NCBI GenBank assembly: GCA_002081555.1
Contig: KV921180.1
Location: 1 to 35,185 of the forward strand
DNA: 35,185 nucleotides
Source of the DNA: Protostelium mycophagum
Taxonomy: Eukaryota; Evosea; Variosea; Protosteliida; Protosteliaceae
Reading direction: 5' to 3'
Both the position numbers and the translations under genes were made by a program. The notes beneath the pieces are model-generated. The model was not told the DNA's origin. It searched no databases and saw only the letters and a list, made by a program, of their open reading frames with translations. Positions 1 through 11,215 of the stretch are shown here, one piece after another (the stretch's first letter is position 1; each line of letters opens with the position of its first letter).

Positions 1-410
1 TACAAGGGTGTCTAACAACAAAACCTTGAAAATCAAGAGGAAAATCCAAAACTCCAACCTCTTTGAGGCTCAAGAAAGAGAATGTGAGGATTGACTCATA
101 GAGGAAGGGACTCGGACGCAGGGAAGGACCTAAGGAAACAATATAGAAGATGAAAGGACTCTATTTGGGGTGGTGCAGAGCTCTTTCTGCTTATTCTTTA
201 TTTCTCAGGACACGTCTACAACGCGTCCTGATTTATAATTAACTTGTACAAAAAGAGCTATGTAAGTGCAGTTGCGCTACAACTCCTGACATCTATCTTG
301 ACATACAAGTGATGCCAGCTTCTATAACAGACTTCTGGACTTTAGCAGATTCTTAGCATCAATTTGCTTCACTTGTGGCACCCACTATGCCAGTTTAGTA
401 CAGAACAGTC
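1..410. other. Left-end region with no assignable gene
   Basis: I see no convincing exon on either strand. An imperfect hairpin lies near 206-226 (AGGACACG, then TCTACAA, then CGCGTCCT), and its loop carries part of the recurrent TCTACAAC word described elsewhere. The stretch could be the edge of a gene or transposon that lies mostly outside the window. Confidence 0.3.
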
Positions 411-528
411 GTTGCGTTGTCACAAACATCGGGATTGGAAATAGCGGTTAAAGCAAAAGTTGCGCTTCTTACCACAGATGATATCGGAGATCTGCGTTAA
501 CCGCTATTTCCACTGTTGACGACGCAAC
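411..528. mobile_element. Fold-back (MITE-like) element, copy 1
   Basis: The ends form a 12-bp terminal inverted repeat (411-422 against 517-528, 11 of 12 matching). Nested inside is an 18-bp inverted repeat (437-454 against 494-511, 17 of 18 matching) built on GGAAATAGCGGTTAA. No reading frame fits inside, so it would be non-autonomous. A diverged second copy lies at 33615-33707, which shows that the element is dispersed. No clear target-site duplication is visible. Confidence 0.6.
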
Positions 529-830
529 AATGTCAGAACATCAGAAGCAGAACAGGATGGTAACCTCAAGTATGTGGCCTATATCAGTGCCAATCACACC
601 TCATATCACTTGGGAATTGTCAAGTGTCAACATGTTGAACAGGTATTTTTGTAGAACAACAAAACGTCCAATCACCGAAATGCTTGAATTCTTTGAAATC
701 AGGGTTTACTCCTGGGTGATTTGTGTTTCTCTGAGCATCAATAGCGGACCTTCTTGATGAGAATCCTGAAGTCGATGCAATTCAGGATTTGCAGCGGATC
801 GGGGTGAAAATAATTGCGGAATGTCCCTAA
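529..830 (+). other. Orphan exon-like pieces, possible 3' end of a broken or unresolved gene
   Basis: Immediately after the fold-back element, one frame reads like protein up to a possible donor at 643 (...DGNLKYVAYISANHTS...GIVKCQHVEQ). A second coding-like piece at 745-830 ends in TAA (LLDENPEVDAIQDLQRIGV). Linking them in phase needs an implausible 29-bp intron at 716-744 and a 13-bp exon at 703-715. The pieces may be the tail of a gene disrupted by the element, or I may have the structure wrong. No family was recognised. Confidence 0.25.
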
Positions 831-962
831 CGAGGCCTTTCTCGGTTGTTCACGCGTCATTAATTTAGCCGCGGGTGAATCAGTGGAGCGCAACATTTCC
901 ACAAACATCAAAATCATAATCAACATAAGATGACAGAGTAAGTCTTTCATTCTGTCACAGAA

Positions 963-3256
963 ATGACAATACCAAGATTGTTTCGCCAAGACGTCATTGG
1001 AAGGGATATCATTTTAGAGATCTTCAGTTTGTTGCTCACACCTGACCGGAAAGAATCTCAAGACCCTCGCTTATCTTCATCGTCACAAGTGCGACGTCTG
1101 AAGACATGGTGTCGTTTGAGAGCGGTAGTCACGTGACAAAGTCTAAAGAGGTGACAAGCGCAGGTGTGCAGCGAGTGGAGAGAAGTGGCAGGGTCCTTTT
1201 ACAGTTGTAGATCTTTTGATGACATTATTCTAAGGAAGACAGCTGCGCATGGATCAGAAGAAGCAATCTTGGCACTGTTGGCCAAACCGGAGGTATGATG
1301 TTTGTCCTTTACCCTGACCGTTTCATCTAATTTCTACAGTATGACAGTTTAAGTTCGTACAGGTCACATTGGGTCCTTCATCACTTCATCAGAAGATGTG
1401 AGATTTCAATCCACGGATCATTTTTTCGATCCACTGAATTTGTGAGGTTTTTCGAGAGCCACAAGAAGATTGTTGACTTTAGACGGTCGAAAAACAAAGA
1501 TGAAGCTGGGAAAAGCCATCTATCACGCCAAGCACCATCCCGAATCTGTGGAGGTGATCTGCACATGATCTCTCGCTGAAGAGCCTCTCTTGCTGAAAAT
1601 ATGTAGATGTTTATAGACCTGGCAAGAGATGAACGTGTCAATATTTTAGATGGGTACTTTGGTTGTAGAGAGCTGAGAGAGGCTCTCTTTGAGGTTAGTA
1701 ATTTTCCTCGAATTTTCTGAGAGATTTCAGCTGGATCCACCTGCTGTTCCGAATGAAAAGATATTTTTAGCTGCTGTTGGGCATAACGACCGAGATCTGG
1801 TGTGTAAAATGATGGGTCTCGGAAATGTCGACATAGACATATTCCACAGCCTCTTGTTATGCTTCAGTGCTGGTCATGTCGACCTCGCAATCGACTTAAT
1901 GTCAGGTACGACATCATATCATAAATTGTCGACAAAATAAAAATGTCGACGACCTTGTACATATTGTCGACACCACCCCAGATAGACGCTTCAAAGACCC
2001 GGAGAACATGTGGGTCGTTCAGGCATCTCAGCGAGCGAGGTATTTCGGTCACGACCACATGGACCTGTTGCTCACAAAATTCGGTATTCAGGCACGAACA
2101 AAATACCTTTCAAAAAATATTGACTCGTTGTAGATCGTCGATGACAATATGTCGTGGGTGATGCGGAAAGTGCAATCACATCGTTGCGAGCGGATATTGG
2201 CCTCTCAGTTTGTAGACTGCAATATCTGTGACAACTACATCATCAAATATGCCGCGGATCACGACGAAGAGAAAGTCAGTAAGAAATGGTTGGCCGTGAT
2301 GCACTGACTCGTTGTAGATGGTAGAGATTCTGCTGAAGAGGGACGATGTCGACCCGACCAGCGGTAACAATCGTGTCATCATCGCGGCGGCAACGCGTGG
2401 AAATGATGTGATCTTGAAGATGTTGTTGGATGACCAAAGATGCGACCCCTCTGCAGAAAACAACACACCAATAAGATCTGCTGCTACAAACGGACACCGG
2501 ACGGTAAGTTTGTTTGAATAGATAGTAGACATAATGGTCTCTTATTGCGTAAAACGGTTCGATTACGAGGCATTCGCAGTTGCAATGCAAATCAAAATTA
2601 TATTTCACAACATTTGAGGCGGTGCATGGGTGGAAACCACTGATCTAAAAGTCAAATACAGTACAGTACAGTCAAGTACAGTGGTTAATAAGTTACAGGT
2701 CGTGGAGATGTTGCTCAAAGACAAAAGAGTCCAACCTTCAGACGCGTCCAACTCTGCTCTTGTCTGCGCTTCTGAGAAGGGTCACATCGAGGTCGGAATC
2801 TTCACCGAATTTTCGTTGACATCTTGCTAAATCTTCAAGGTGGTGAGACTGTTGGTGGCAGACGAGAGGGTGGTAGCTGAGGGGCTTGTCGGAGCGTATT
2901 GGAGGTCGAGTAAACATCCTGAAGTCCGGAAAGCACTACGAGATGCGGGTTGTGAGCACAGCGAACCCCAGAAGAAGCTCATACCGGGGTGGAAGGTGAG
3001 GATCTTGTCGTGATGTTATCCATAATGCAACTCCAAAAAAGATGATGAACGATCTGAAAGGACACAGATGAAGGATTGTGGACACAACAATTGTGAATTG
3101 TTCTCGGCTTTAACCTGCTGCCACTGTGGAGACAAACGACCTGAGGGAATTTACAGAAAATATGTCGATGGGAGAGGCATGGTTGAGACTCTGAGGAATA
3201 TCCATTACTGTCACGGGTGCACGCACCCAGAAGAAAACACAAGCCAGATGGCGTAA
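963..3256 (+). CDS. F-box and ankyrin-repeat protein with Cys/His-rich C-terminus
   Basis: Eleven exons: 963-1124, 1164-1292, 1340-1553, 1617-1693, 1731-1905, 1982-2091, 2134-2274, 2318-2503, 2699-2791, 2840-2995, 3068-3256 (543 aa; all phases agree). The N-terminus resembles an F-box (RDIILEIFSLLL, then WCRLRAVCSEWREVAGSFY), the Skp1-binding module of SCF ubiquitin ligases. The middle carries degenerate and then clearer ankyrin repeats (VVEILLKRDDVDPT, RSAATNGH, VVEMLLKDKRVQPS, ALVCASEKGHIE). The last exon has a Cys/His cluster (CELFSALTCCHCGD, HYCHGCTH) that could bind zinc. Intron 2092-2133 needs a GC-AG donor. The inferred role is substrate recognition in ubiquitination; the substrate is unknown. 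The start is the first ATG ahead of the F-box. Confidence 0.75.
2504..2698 (+). repeat. Long intron with short GTACAGT tandem repeats
   Basis: This intron is 195 bp, against 36-76 bp for the other introns of the same gene. Near its 3' end it carries overlapping copies of AGTACAGTACAGTCAAGTACAGT (about 2656-2682). They look like slippage products and generate several cryptic CAG acceptors upstream of the one used. Confidence 0.5.
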
Positions 3257-3840
3257 ATATTAAAGAGTCTGACGCTCATGTGGGATGATGACGTGGAATT
3301 TTGAAATGGTGTATTCCCGCCAGTTTTTCGTTTATAATCCTCCATCAAAAAAGGAACACCAACGAATTTTGATTGACCAGCAAATACCCCAATTTTCATT
3401 CAAATCTGTTGGATGTGGATGTTCCAACAGCACCCGCCCTCTGTGTCCCCAAGGTTGGTGTTCCCGCCCTCTTATCTTAACAACCTTAAATCATTCGTCC
3501 CCGAATTTTTTTTGGGGTTGTGGGCTGGATCTACCTTTCGGCGGGAGATTACCAAAACCCGCCCTTCCAAAACCCTCCTCCCTCTCCACGGAGCAAGTTT
3601 CCTACCACTTCTAAGACACCGACTCACACTCGCTGCTCTGTCGCAGCGCCCTCTTCACATTCCCGCTTTCTTTGCAAATCTCGAAAATCTCGGGAAAACG
3701 CACCGGAAGAACAAGCCAAGAAAGGTTTCAGAGATCCGTCGTCATCGATCTCGAGGGTCACCGCACTCACTCTTCTGAGCAGTCTTTGGAGGACTTCACT
3801 CGCACAAGCACACCTAGTCGATCAGAATAACTTCTTTAAG
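3257..3840 (+). promoter_or_regulatory. Upstream region with repeated TTCCCGCC-type motifs
   Basis: No conserved coding sequence was found, although one frame stays open across 3520-3840. The stretch holds several CCCGCC words, with TTCCCGCC at 3314-3321 and 3461-3468 and CACCCGCC near 3431. These resemble E2F/DP-type sites in other eukaryotes. It probably contains the promoter and 5' leader of the next gene. The functional assignment is inference. Confidence 0.3.
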
Positions 3841-5107
3841 ATGACACAGACCGCCTCGAGGACGTCCAGTCATACCGTTTCAATTGGTTGCCGCACCTCA
3901 CTCTCTCAAAAGAAGGCACAAATTCAGAAGGATCCCAATGCCATACATTCTTTATTGGTCAGCGGCAGATTATCAGAAATCCTCAGATTCTACCGAAATT
4001 ACAAGGAACCCAACGAAGTCTCCCCCACCTTCGTCTACTCTTGGATCGCAACAAAACGAACAAATAATGGAACATTTACATGTCGCTCTGCCGCAGAGGA
4101 CGCAGCCCACGCGTGGTTATCTTCCGATGTGTTGCTGGAGACCAAGAGACAGGTCATCGCCTCCATCCATCAGGATTTATGGCCATCAATAATCTCCTTC
4201 ATACCTCTTACACGTCTCTCCTCGCTCAATTCTCTCGGGCAATACATGTCTGACCTTTCGGGCGGCCAGATCACGATTTCAGATATCATGAGCTGGAAAT
4301 GTTCAGAGGACGCCCTGCTCCTCTTTGAGTTCAAGAGTCTTTCGGGCGACATTGATCACACAAATATACCCTGTCTCCCCGGCTTTGGCGAGCTTTCTGT
4401 TCAGTATCAAGAGGTCTTTTCAGTCCTCAGAACCGTTACATTGTCTGTAGAGACACGCGCCAAAGGACAGATGACCCATGTTAAAGAAGTCTTTGACATC
4501 ACCGAATCTGGCCAAGCTTTCCGCTCCGTCCAGAACTTTCAGGTAATTTCACATTTTTATTATTATTCTTCAAAGTAAAATTTATTTGGATGCTGAGATT
4601 TTTCAGGTACAAGATGGTACCGTGTACAAACAACACTCTTTAGAAAAGTTCAAAGTACCAGAGCCCACCACTTCTGCAAACTCTTTCCTCAACGAGAACA
4701 GACACCTTTTTCGGGAACCTTGCAAGATGGCACATCATCGTGGCAACACCTCTCCCAGCGGCTTAGAATGGTTCCCTCTGTTCAATATCGCCTCAACGGA
4801 CGTATTTTGTGATGTGGCAAAGAAGTTGGTGAACGCTGCAGGAATACAGGATGTATCGTTGTAGATCGCACTTTCTTTTAAAGCTGTCGACATCGCCGTT
4901 CGGTTGATCAACATCGGTGATGCAAAGATTGAATGATGAACAAAACCACTTTTGGCAGACGTGAAGGAAACTAATCCCAAATCCTTATAGACATGACGAC
5001 GTGTCGAAGAATCCGAGCTCTTCAAAGTAGATGAGGGTTTGTCTCAAGTCCTGCTCGGTCTTGGGTTCCAGTATATTGACGGAGAAGGAGTTGCCACATC
5101 AGTTTAG
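3841..5107 (+). CDS. Unidentified protein, 357 aa
   Basis: Four exons: 3841-4542, 4607-4828, 4865-4916, 5010-5107, with consistent phases. The Met at 3841 is preferred because the open frame upstream (from 3520) has low-complexity, leader-like composition. Without splicing, translation would hit a TAG at 4862-4864. Removing the 36-bp intron 4829-4864 (GTGAAC...TTGTAG) continues the frame as IALSFKAVDIAVRL, and the last exon adds ELFKVDEGLSQVLLGLGF. No transmembrane segment or signal peptide is evident. I recognise no family. The protein is soluble and mixed in charge, with a Ser/Thr-rich N-terminus. Confidence 0.6.
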
Positions 5108-5530
5108 ACGGATAAAAGCCCTTAGCTTTTGTTTTGGTCATTTTGGTTGTAAATTTCCAAACAAAGAATAGTATGCATTTGTTGATGTAAAGTGCAATGC
5201 TGGCTGTATGATATGCACCAATAAACATTTCGCCAATCTTGTTTCTGTGCATTCTTGAGGCATTCCCACCATCTACAGCTGATTAAAGATTATTATTTAT
5301 TTTTATTTGTCGATATTGATGTTATCAGATCTCTGGAGCGGGACAAGAGTTGTGGCGCTTTTAACGATTTAGCCATATTATTTATACACCGAACTGACTC
5401 AGCATCACGATCTCGTTTAATGTCTCCTTGCTGATTGAACTCTGCCTGCCTGAAATGCGGCAGGTGCCGCTCGGAATCTCGGAATTTTCGGAAGGAGAGG
5501 TTTTGTGTATTTTGGAAGGCAAAAAAATAA
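5108..5530. other. Intergenic region without a recognisable gene
   Basis: Frames here are short and lack gene-like composition. The stretch probably holds the 3' UTR of the preceding gene and the promoter and leader of the downstream flavoprotein, whose ATG follows an A-rich run at 5521-5530. Confidence 0.4.
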
Positions 5531-6648
5531 ATGCAAGCTCTCAACCACAGCATACCCCTTCTCGACGTCGCAGTCATAGGCGGTGGTCCAGCAGGACTTG
5601 CCGCGTCACTCGCTTTGGCGAGAACTAAAAGAACCGTGGCGATGTTTGACAGCGGGTTTTATCGCAATGCTAAAGTGAAGGAATTCCACAACGTCCTGGG
5701 ATTTGAAGGAGGAAACCCTGCAGACTGGCGAGCTCGGGCAAGGGCTGACCTATCCCCCAACAGTCCATACGGTATTGAAACAGTTGGCTGTACAAACTAA
5801 CGATCAACAGGCTCACACGTATCCATTTTTGACACCAGAGTGGATGACGTGCAGGAGGTGGAGACTGGTCGAAAATTTCTGCTCCGCAATGATGAAGGAA
5901 GAGAATGGATGTGCAGGAAGGTGGTCCTGGCCACAGGCGCGGAAGATGTCATGCCCAGCATCCCTGGATTTGAGCTATTGTGGGCCACCCTCATATTTCA
6001 TTGTGTTTACTGTCACGGATACGAAGTCGCTGACCAGCCAATCGCGGTGATGTTAGGGGAGGAAGCATTACCGAACAAGATGGCGCTGCATCAAGTGACG
6101 GACAAGTTTTATAAGATCACAAACAACATCAAGATACTCAGTAACGGTTTGAGTACAGATCAACACATCGACGAGAGGACTTCCAGCTTGTTGAAGAAGA
6201 GAGGAATCACATTTATCGATGGAAAGGTCATCCGCTTGGAGAAAGTTGGGGAACATGAGGTATCACTTTGATACTTTTGACACTTTTGACATGCCGTCAG
6301 GTGGAGGTTTTTCTAGAGAATGGAGAGAGCCACAAATTCTACGCGATCCTGAGCGTACCCAACAGAACAGTCAGCTCCCACGCTGAAAAAATTGTGAAGT
6401 CCCTCCATTTAGAAATCACAGCAGGTGGGGTCATCAAGACAGAAGCTCCCATGTACAAGGCCAAGGACGGGGTTTACGTCGCAGGAGATGCGAATACGCT
6501 CATGGCGCAGGTGAGATGTTCACAGTGGATTTATGGACTGATCATCCAGGTCATTTGGGCTCAATCTACTGGATTCTTGGCGGCGGCTGGCGCCGAGGGA
6601 GAACTCGCAAAAGAAGATGCAGAGGAGCTACTTCGTTGCAAGATGTGA
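5531..6648 (+). CDS. Thioredoxin-reductase-like FAD/NAD(P)-dependent oxidoreductase
   Basis: Four exons: 5531-5771, 5811-6259, 6301-6510, 6550-6648 (332 aa). Visible hallmarks are the FAD dinucleotide-binding motif VIGGGPAGLAASLALAR near residue 14; a CxxC redox pair in HCVYCHGYE; the ATGAEDVMPSIPGF segment of this subfamily; and the C-terminal FAD motif GVYVAGDAN followed by VIWAQSTGFLAAA. The family uses NAD(P)H and FAD to reduce thioredoxins or small-molecule disulfides. The subgroup resembles bacterial/fungal GliT-like reductases, which is a recalled similarity. The NAD(P)-binding loop (VMLGEEALPNK) lacks an obvious GxGxxG, so cofactor use is uncertain. It is probably cytosolic, since no targeting signal is seen. 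Confidence 0.85.
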
Positions 6649-6846
6649 AGGATTTCAACGATAAAGAGGACCAGTGATCAATCTGTCAACACGTGCATGT
6701 CTTAGCACAATGATTGCTATGTGAAAACAATTCATGCGTCCTGCCTTTATTCGTGGCGTGCTATCCAAGTCATTCGTGATTTCGATCTTTCCGCCAAAAC
6801 TCCTTCACTTCTAAACAGCCTCAGAATATTTTATAAAGTTGTTATT

Positions 6847-8422
6847 TCACAAGCTCAAGCTTGCTAAAAGTGGACTTACTTCTAAATATTTTTTGCAACT
6901 CTCATAACAGCTGATCATGATCGCGCATGCAGGTGCGACCTGCTCATTGTCAAATGAATCCTTCTTGTTGCTGACGTGTTATTACGTGGAAACCTCACCT
7001 TTGCAACACGAGGATACAGACCTCGAGTAAACCCTGACAGGCCTTCCTCTTTGTATATCACCCTCAGAATCTCGACAGATTTCGGCGGCATCCCTTCACC
7101 GCTGCCCAAGTGCATCTGACGCCTCGTCTTTATGATGTCTATAGGATTCGTCAATCCAGCCGCAATCATGCCTGAGAAAATCAGTTTCAGAAAATTCGAA
7201 GAAAATTCAGTGAAGAACCCACCGCCTATTGCCCCCGCCACAAAATCGATCAGAAATTGCGTTTGGATTTTTCCGTCCATTTTTGTCCTCGAAAACTCGA
7301 ATGTCGACCAGTAGATAGCTGAGAAGGGGGCATCCCTGAGGAGTGTCGGTGGTAGCCCAGCCCATAGTCCTCTTATACCACACTGTGCCACGATCTTCTT
7401 GCTGAGCTGCCAGACGCCTGGAGGAAGTTCAGGAAATTTCGTGGAAATTCGACGATTTGGAGGTCTTGAGAGTATACAGTTATTTTAGAATGCGAATCTT
7501 TTGTATGAGGAGATGTCGTCTACAACTGACCTTCGTTTTTTAAATTTGAGGGAGAAGTGGCTTGTAGATTAGTCCGTAACATCTCCAACGGAGATGTGAT
7601 TGTGGCTGTCACCGCGCGTGCTCCGAATCCTATTTTTAGCATCAATATTTTATTCAATTTATTCGAAAATTCAAAAAAATCTGTGACTCAAGTCATGAAT
7701 CAATTACTAAAATCACTCTGAAAAAATCCAAGTCACCTGCGACCATGGGAACAAGCATATAACCCCAATCAGTATGTGTCCGAAAATAGCTTTTTAAGTA
7801 TTCGTAAGACGTGAAATATCTTGGAAAAGTCAAGGAAAAATCAGATACTCAAAAAATTTCAAGTTGAAAAATGATTTTCAAATTTAAATTATCCGTAAAA
7901 AATGTAAAGATACAGAGCACCAGCAGGGACAGACATCATCAGTGTTGGAGGTAACCCTACAAGTTTAAGAATTGTGATACATGAAGACGACTACCTCTCC
8001 ATAATGTTAGTGATCCCTCATGCTTCGAGATTTTCGCAAAAGCATCCTGTATGATCAATCATTGGATCAGATCATGAAATCACAGAAACTCACCACCATT
8101 CCATTAAATTGTAAAGAGGATGTATGTGTCTGTGCTTGAAGTCTGGCTTTCACGACATCGAAGGGACAGACTACATCACGATTCAGCATGAATTGTGATC
8201 AACAAGTGTAAGAAGTCTTGACGTACCCACAACAGCAGAAAGACAGGATCCCACTCCTGCTGCCATGATCTTTGGCCACACACTCATCGATGGTGTCTGA
8301 TTGCCAGATGGAGGACGTGATATGGGTCGTCTCTCGACTGTATGAGCCTGACCATTTTAATCACATCAGGATGATCACGTGACAAATACCTGTAGTTCTC
8401 TTTCGCCTCCCATTCCGTACAT
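6847..8422 (-). CDS. SLC25A39/40 (Mtm1)-type mitochondrial carrier
   Basis: Ten exons, in transcription order: 8390-8422, 8227-8347, 8094-8170, 7995-8046, 7914-7956, 7737-7819, 7531-7629, 7223-7417, 6999-7171, 6847-6939 (322 aa, all phases consistent). The three carrier signatures are PFDVVKARLQ, SPLEMLRTNLQ and NPIDIIKTRRQ, each opening one of the three tandem repeats. Subfamily-typical strings include GLPPTLLRDAPFSAIYWSTFE and VAPACAIMISCYE. Carriers of this branch sit in the mitochondrial inner membrane; the human members import glutathione. The gene converges with the flavoprotein gene (198 bp apart) and diverges from the dynactin gene. A possible extra donor (GTAAGT) lies in the last exon after the KKYLE codons. 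Confidence 0.9.
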
Positions 8423-8507
8423 ACAATTAAAAACTATGTCTTTGTGTTGATGAGGAGCGTGAAAGATGTCTGTGTTTAAGTTGAGAAACTCACGTGATGA
8501 AAGATGA
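8423..8507. promoter_or_regulatory. 85-bp bidirectional promoter interval
   Basis: This is the whole interval between the start codons of the divergent carrier (-) and dynactin p62 (+) genes, so both promoters must share or overlap it. It includes a CACGTGA word at 8491-8497. No TATA box is obvious. Confidence 0.4.
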
Positions 8508-10713
8508 ATGTCTACAACGCAGGAAAACTTACGCTGCATTATTTTCCGCATGGCATCGATAGAATACATCTGCGACTGCGGTCGTGGATTTCCGATAGAT
8601 TCGAGTCTATACTTTTGTCTTGGCTGCATTAAATTAAGATGTCTGGATTGTATCACCCAAGAGATAGACAGTTTCTCATGCCCTCAATGCTTGGAAAACA
8701 TGAGTAGTTCAGAGGTATCGCATTTCAGAAACAGCTGCAAGAAGTGTTTTGAATGTCCCTGCTGCTTCTCGGCGCTGACATATCATGTCCAAGCAGACAA
8801 GAATGGTGGGATCAATCATGGAGGTTCAATCTGACCTGATCTAGGTGAAGAGATGGTATACCTAATGTGTGGTTTCTGCAGATGGAACAGCATAGACATA
8901 GGATTGACCGCTGGCAACACAAATGATCTGATACTTTTGAGCATGGGAGACAAATTTGCTTCTGATTACATTGTGAAGCCAGATAACGCACCAAAAGATT
9001 CCGTCGGCCAACTGATTGAGAAGTATCAAAAAGAGGATCGCGAGAAGGTTTGTCTCATCATCAATTCTATTTCAATGTCAGACCGAATTGATTTGATTTT
9101 TAATTCATCTGTTTACATTTTGTTGAATGACAATTGTTACAGAAAGGAAAGAGGACAAATGTCAGAAGGAAGTTGATGAGCACCACAGAGAAGCCGTCAT
9201 CTCAATGGGAATGGCAAGATGTAGAGAAGAGTTTAGAGGCTAAGAACCATAAAGAGAAGAGGACTGAGCCTCATGGTGAGTCACCAAGAAATCAATTAAA
9301 TTTTTTGTGATTTTTTTTGTACCGAAAGAAAAATAATGCAATTAAAATCGAATATTCTCGGTCTACAACTCTGTAAACTGAATAATCTTTAGAATATAAT
9401 GATGAGGAACAATTACTCGAAAGAATGAGAGATATTAATTTAGACCTGTCGACTATTTCCACACCAGAGCAGAGGTTTTTGCACCCTTCGCTACAATTCA
9501 GAGATTTCGGGTAATTTATTTTTCATCTACAACGAACCAATTATTTCCCGTCAAATTCCTCGAAAGCGGAATTTCCTTCGAGATTTTTGAAGGTCCCGAA
9601 TTTAGAATATTCTGATTTGAATTTAGAAAAATTTTACCCGTGAGAAAAAGTCTGATTTCTAGGCGTTCTAAACACTGCGGATTTTGTGACAAGATACTGA
9701 TTAAGCCGGATTTAAACCCACAGAAGGGAGAGTATAAGAGGCAATACGTCGCCGTATTGTACATGCCGAGGGTGAATTCTCTCAGAATTTTCTAAGAATG
9801 TTCTCGAAAATTATTACGAGTCAAATATTTATATAGAATTTTTACGACGTTTTTTTTTGTCTTCGAAAATTTTCCCGCCAAAATTCAAAAGAAACGAAAA
9901 TGACCGTTGTAGATGACCATATGTCACAACACCATATTCGAGTCTGGCACCACAGTCTGCGATTTTTTCTACAAACTGGGTAATCCGATGCTGACGCATT
10001 GCCACGTCACGATCACTTGTACACATGAGTCTGTGGTGAGTGTCTAAACTTTGCTTCTGAAACAATGTGCATGTTTGTTGTGGTGAAGCCATCTTCGCGG
10101 CAAGCGCAGCGCGAGGCATTGCAATTCCTTACCGCGACCCGCGGTAACTGACGTGGAATTAACGCGCAGGCTGCGAGGTTTGACTGCTCGCAGTGTCTTG
10201 AAAGCCAGAGGCCTCTGATCCACTTCCAAAGTCTAAAACTCTTCATCACATTCCATTCATCACAAAACTAAACTCTGATTCTTTCAAGGTGTCAGGACTT
10301 CCCCTCGAGACATTCATTTTACCCAAAGAACATGATGAAGACGATGAGTCTGAAGACATCAAGACTCTCAGAAAGAAAGAGAGTGAAAGTGTCGTGTCCA
10401 GGAAGTTGAACACGGTCACTTGTGTCATGAGGCTCTCTACGAAACCAGGGGAAGCAATACAGGTGAGGTGCCACGTCACCAGCAACTTTGTGTTTCGATG
10501 ATTTTTAATGTCTATACATCACTCATCATCATCCAGTTGAAGCTGCTGATGAAAGTGAGAGAAAAGCTGTCAGGCGTGGAGCAGGAGTTTGAAGTGCCTC
10601 TCCTTGTCAAGATGGAGAGGACGAATAGAAACCCGAGGCCAACAACACCCAAGCAAAGACCTTCGGTGTCGTCCCCGAGACCAGTGATTGAGATCAAGGA
10701 ATTCGCACAGTAA
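8508..10713 (+). CDS. DCTN4: Dynactin subunit 4 (p62)
   Basis: Eight exons: 8508-8805, 8845-9047, 9143-9275, 9393-9510, 9663-9771, 9913-10035, 10289-10462, 10537-10713 (444 aa, close to the ~460 aa of animal p62). The N-terminus carries the p62 Cys-rich zinc-binding region (YICDCGRGF, LYFCLGCIKLRCLDC, FSCPQCLENMSSSE, CKKCFECPCC). YLMCGFCRWNS, RSKHCGFCDKILIKPDLNP and a beta-rich C-terminus (KLGNPMLTHCHVTITC) follow. p62 is part of the pointed-end complex of dynactin, the activator of cytoplasmic dynein. The start could instead be the ATG at 8550, in the same frame. Intron 10036-10288 is unusually long and hairpin-rich. Confidence 0.88.
10036..10288 (+). repeat. Hairpin-rich 253-bp intron in the dynactin gene
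   Basis: The intron contains a perfect 8-bp stem (TTACCGCG at 10129-10136, loop ACC, CGCGGTAA at 10140-10147), a 7-bp stem (CTGCGAG at 10171-10177, CTCGCAG at 10187-10193) and a GC-rich palindromic patch at 10095-10120. It is much richer in GC than the other introns. It may be an inserted non-autonomous element. No tRNA arms or box motifs were found. Confidence 0.5.
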
Positions 10714-11215
10714 ATATGACAAAGACCTGGCACAATCAATCTCAACTCTTTCGCTCTGTGCATGTTGTGATGATTCCGAATAGTCGTATGGAAGTCCAAC
10801 GAATAACAATGTTTGTGCACCAATTTGCACAAGATACTGCACTTAGTCATCCCAACAAAAATAACATTCTTCATTGTGCACTCAACACTTCCAATGTGAT
10901 AGATGGTCGCTTTTCGTCATCTACAATCAGTCATTCACACTCATTACCCATTGAAACATGACAGACCTGCAGGTGTTTATTATAGCCCTGCGGAGTCCGA
11001 TCCGCTCTCGGTAACATAACGCGATGACCTCTGGCTCCATCTTCATCTCTGACATCATGTAGCACATAGAAGCAGGAGGAGCACCGCTTGCCTCATCCTG
11101 TTCGCTCACAACATGTAAAACAATGAAGGTCACGCGTTAAAAATGTTCATCTCGATGACCCGCATGTGCCAAAAAACACCTCTAAAATTCAAATAGAGTC
11201 ATAAAATTTATATTA
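10714..11215. other. Convergent intergenic region
   Basis: This lies between the 3' ends of the dynactin (+) and CDC123-like (-) genes. One minus-strand frame (10927-11133) is open but starts at GTG and has no recognisable features. A short minus frame near 11093 begins MRQAVLLLLLCAT, resembling a signal peptide, but stops at once. I do not call a gene. Confidence 0.35.

Noticed and set aside
3520-3840. Upstream extension of the open frame of the unidentified gene at 3841
   Set aside because: The extension reads as Pro/Ser/Arg low complexity and overlaps motif-rich upstream DNA; the ATG at 3841 gives a more protein-like start.
4853-4864. TAG at 4862 as the true stop of the 3841 gene
   Set aside because: Excising a 36-bp intron with a good GTGAAC donor continues the frame through two more exons with gene-like composition, matching the intron style of all neighbours.
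10040-10280. tRNA or snoRNA inside the hairpin-rich dynactin intron
   Set aside because: No T-arm/TTCRANNY box, no CCA-type acceptor pairing, and no C/D or H/ACA boxes were found.
10927-11133. Open minus-strand frame, 68 codons
   Set aside because: It starts at GTG, has no motifs, sits between two convergent 3' ends and is short enough to be chance.
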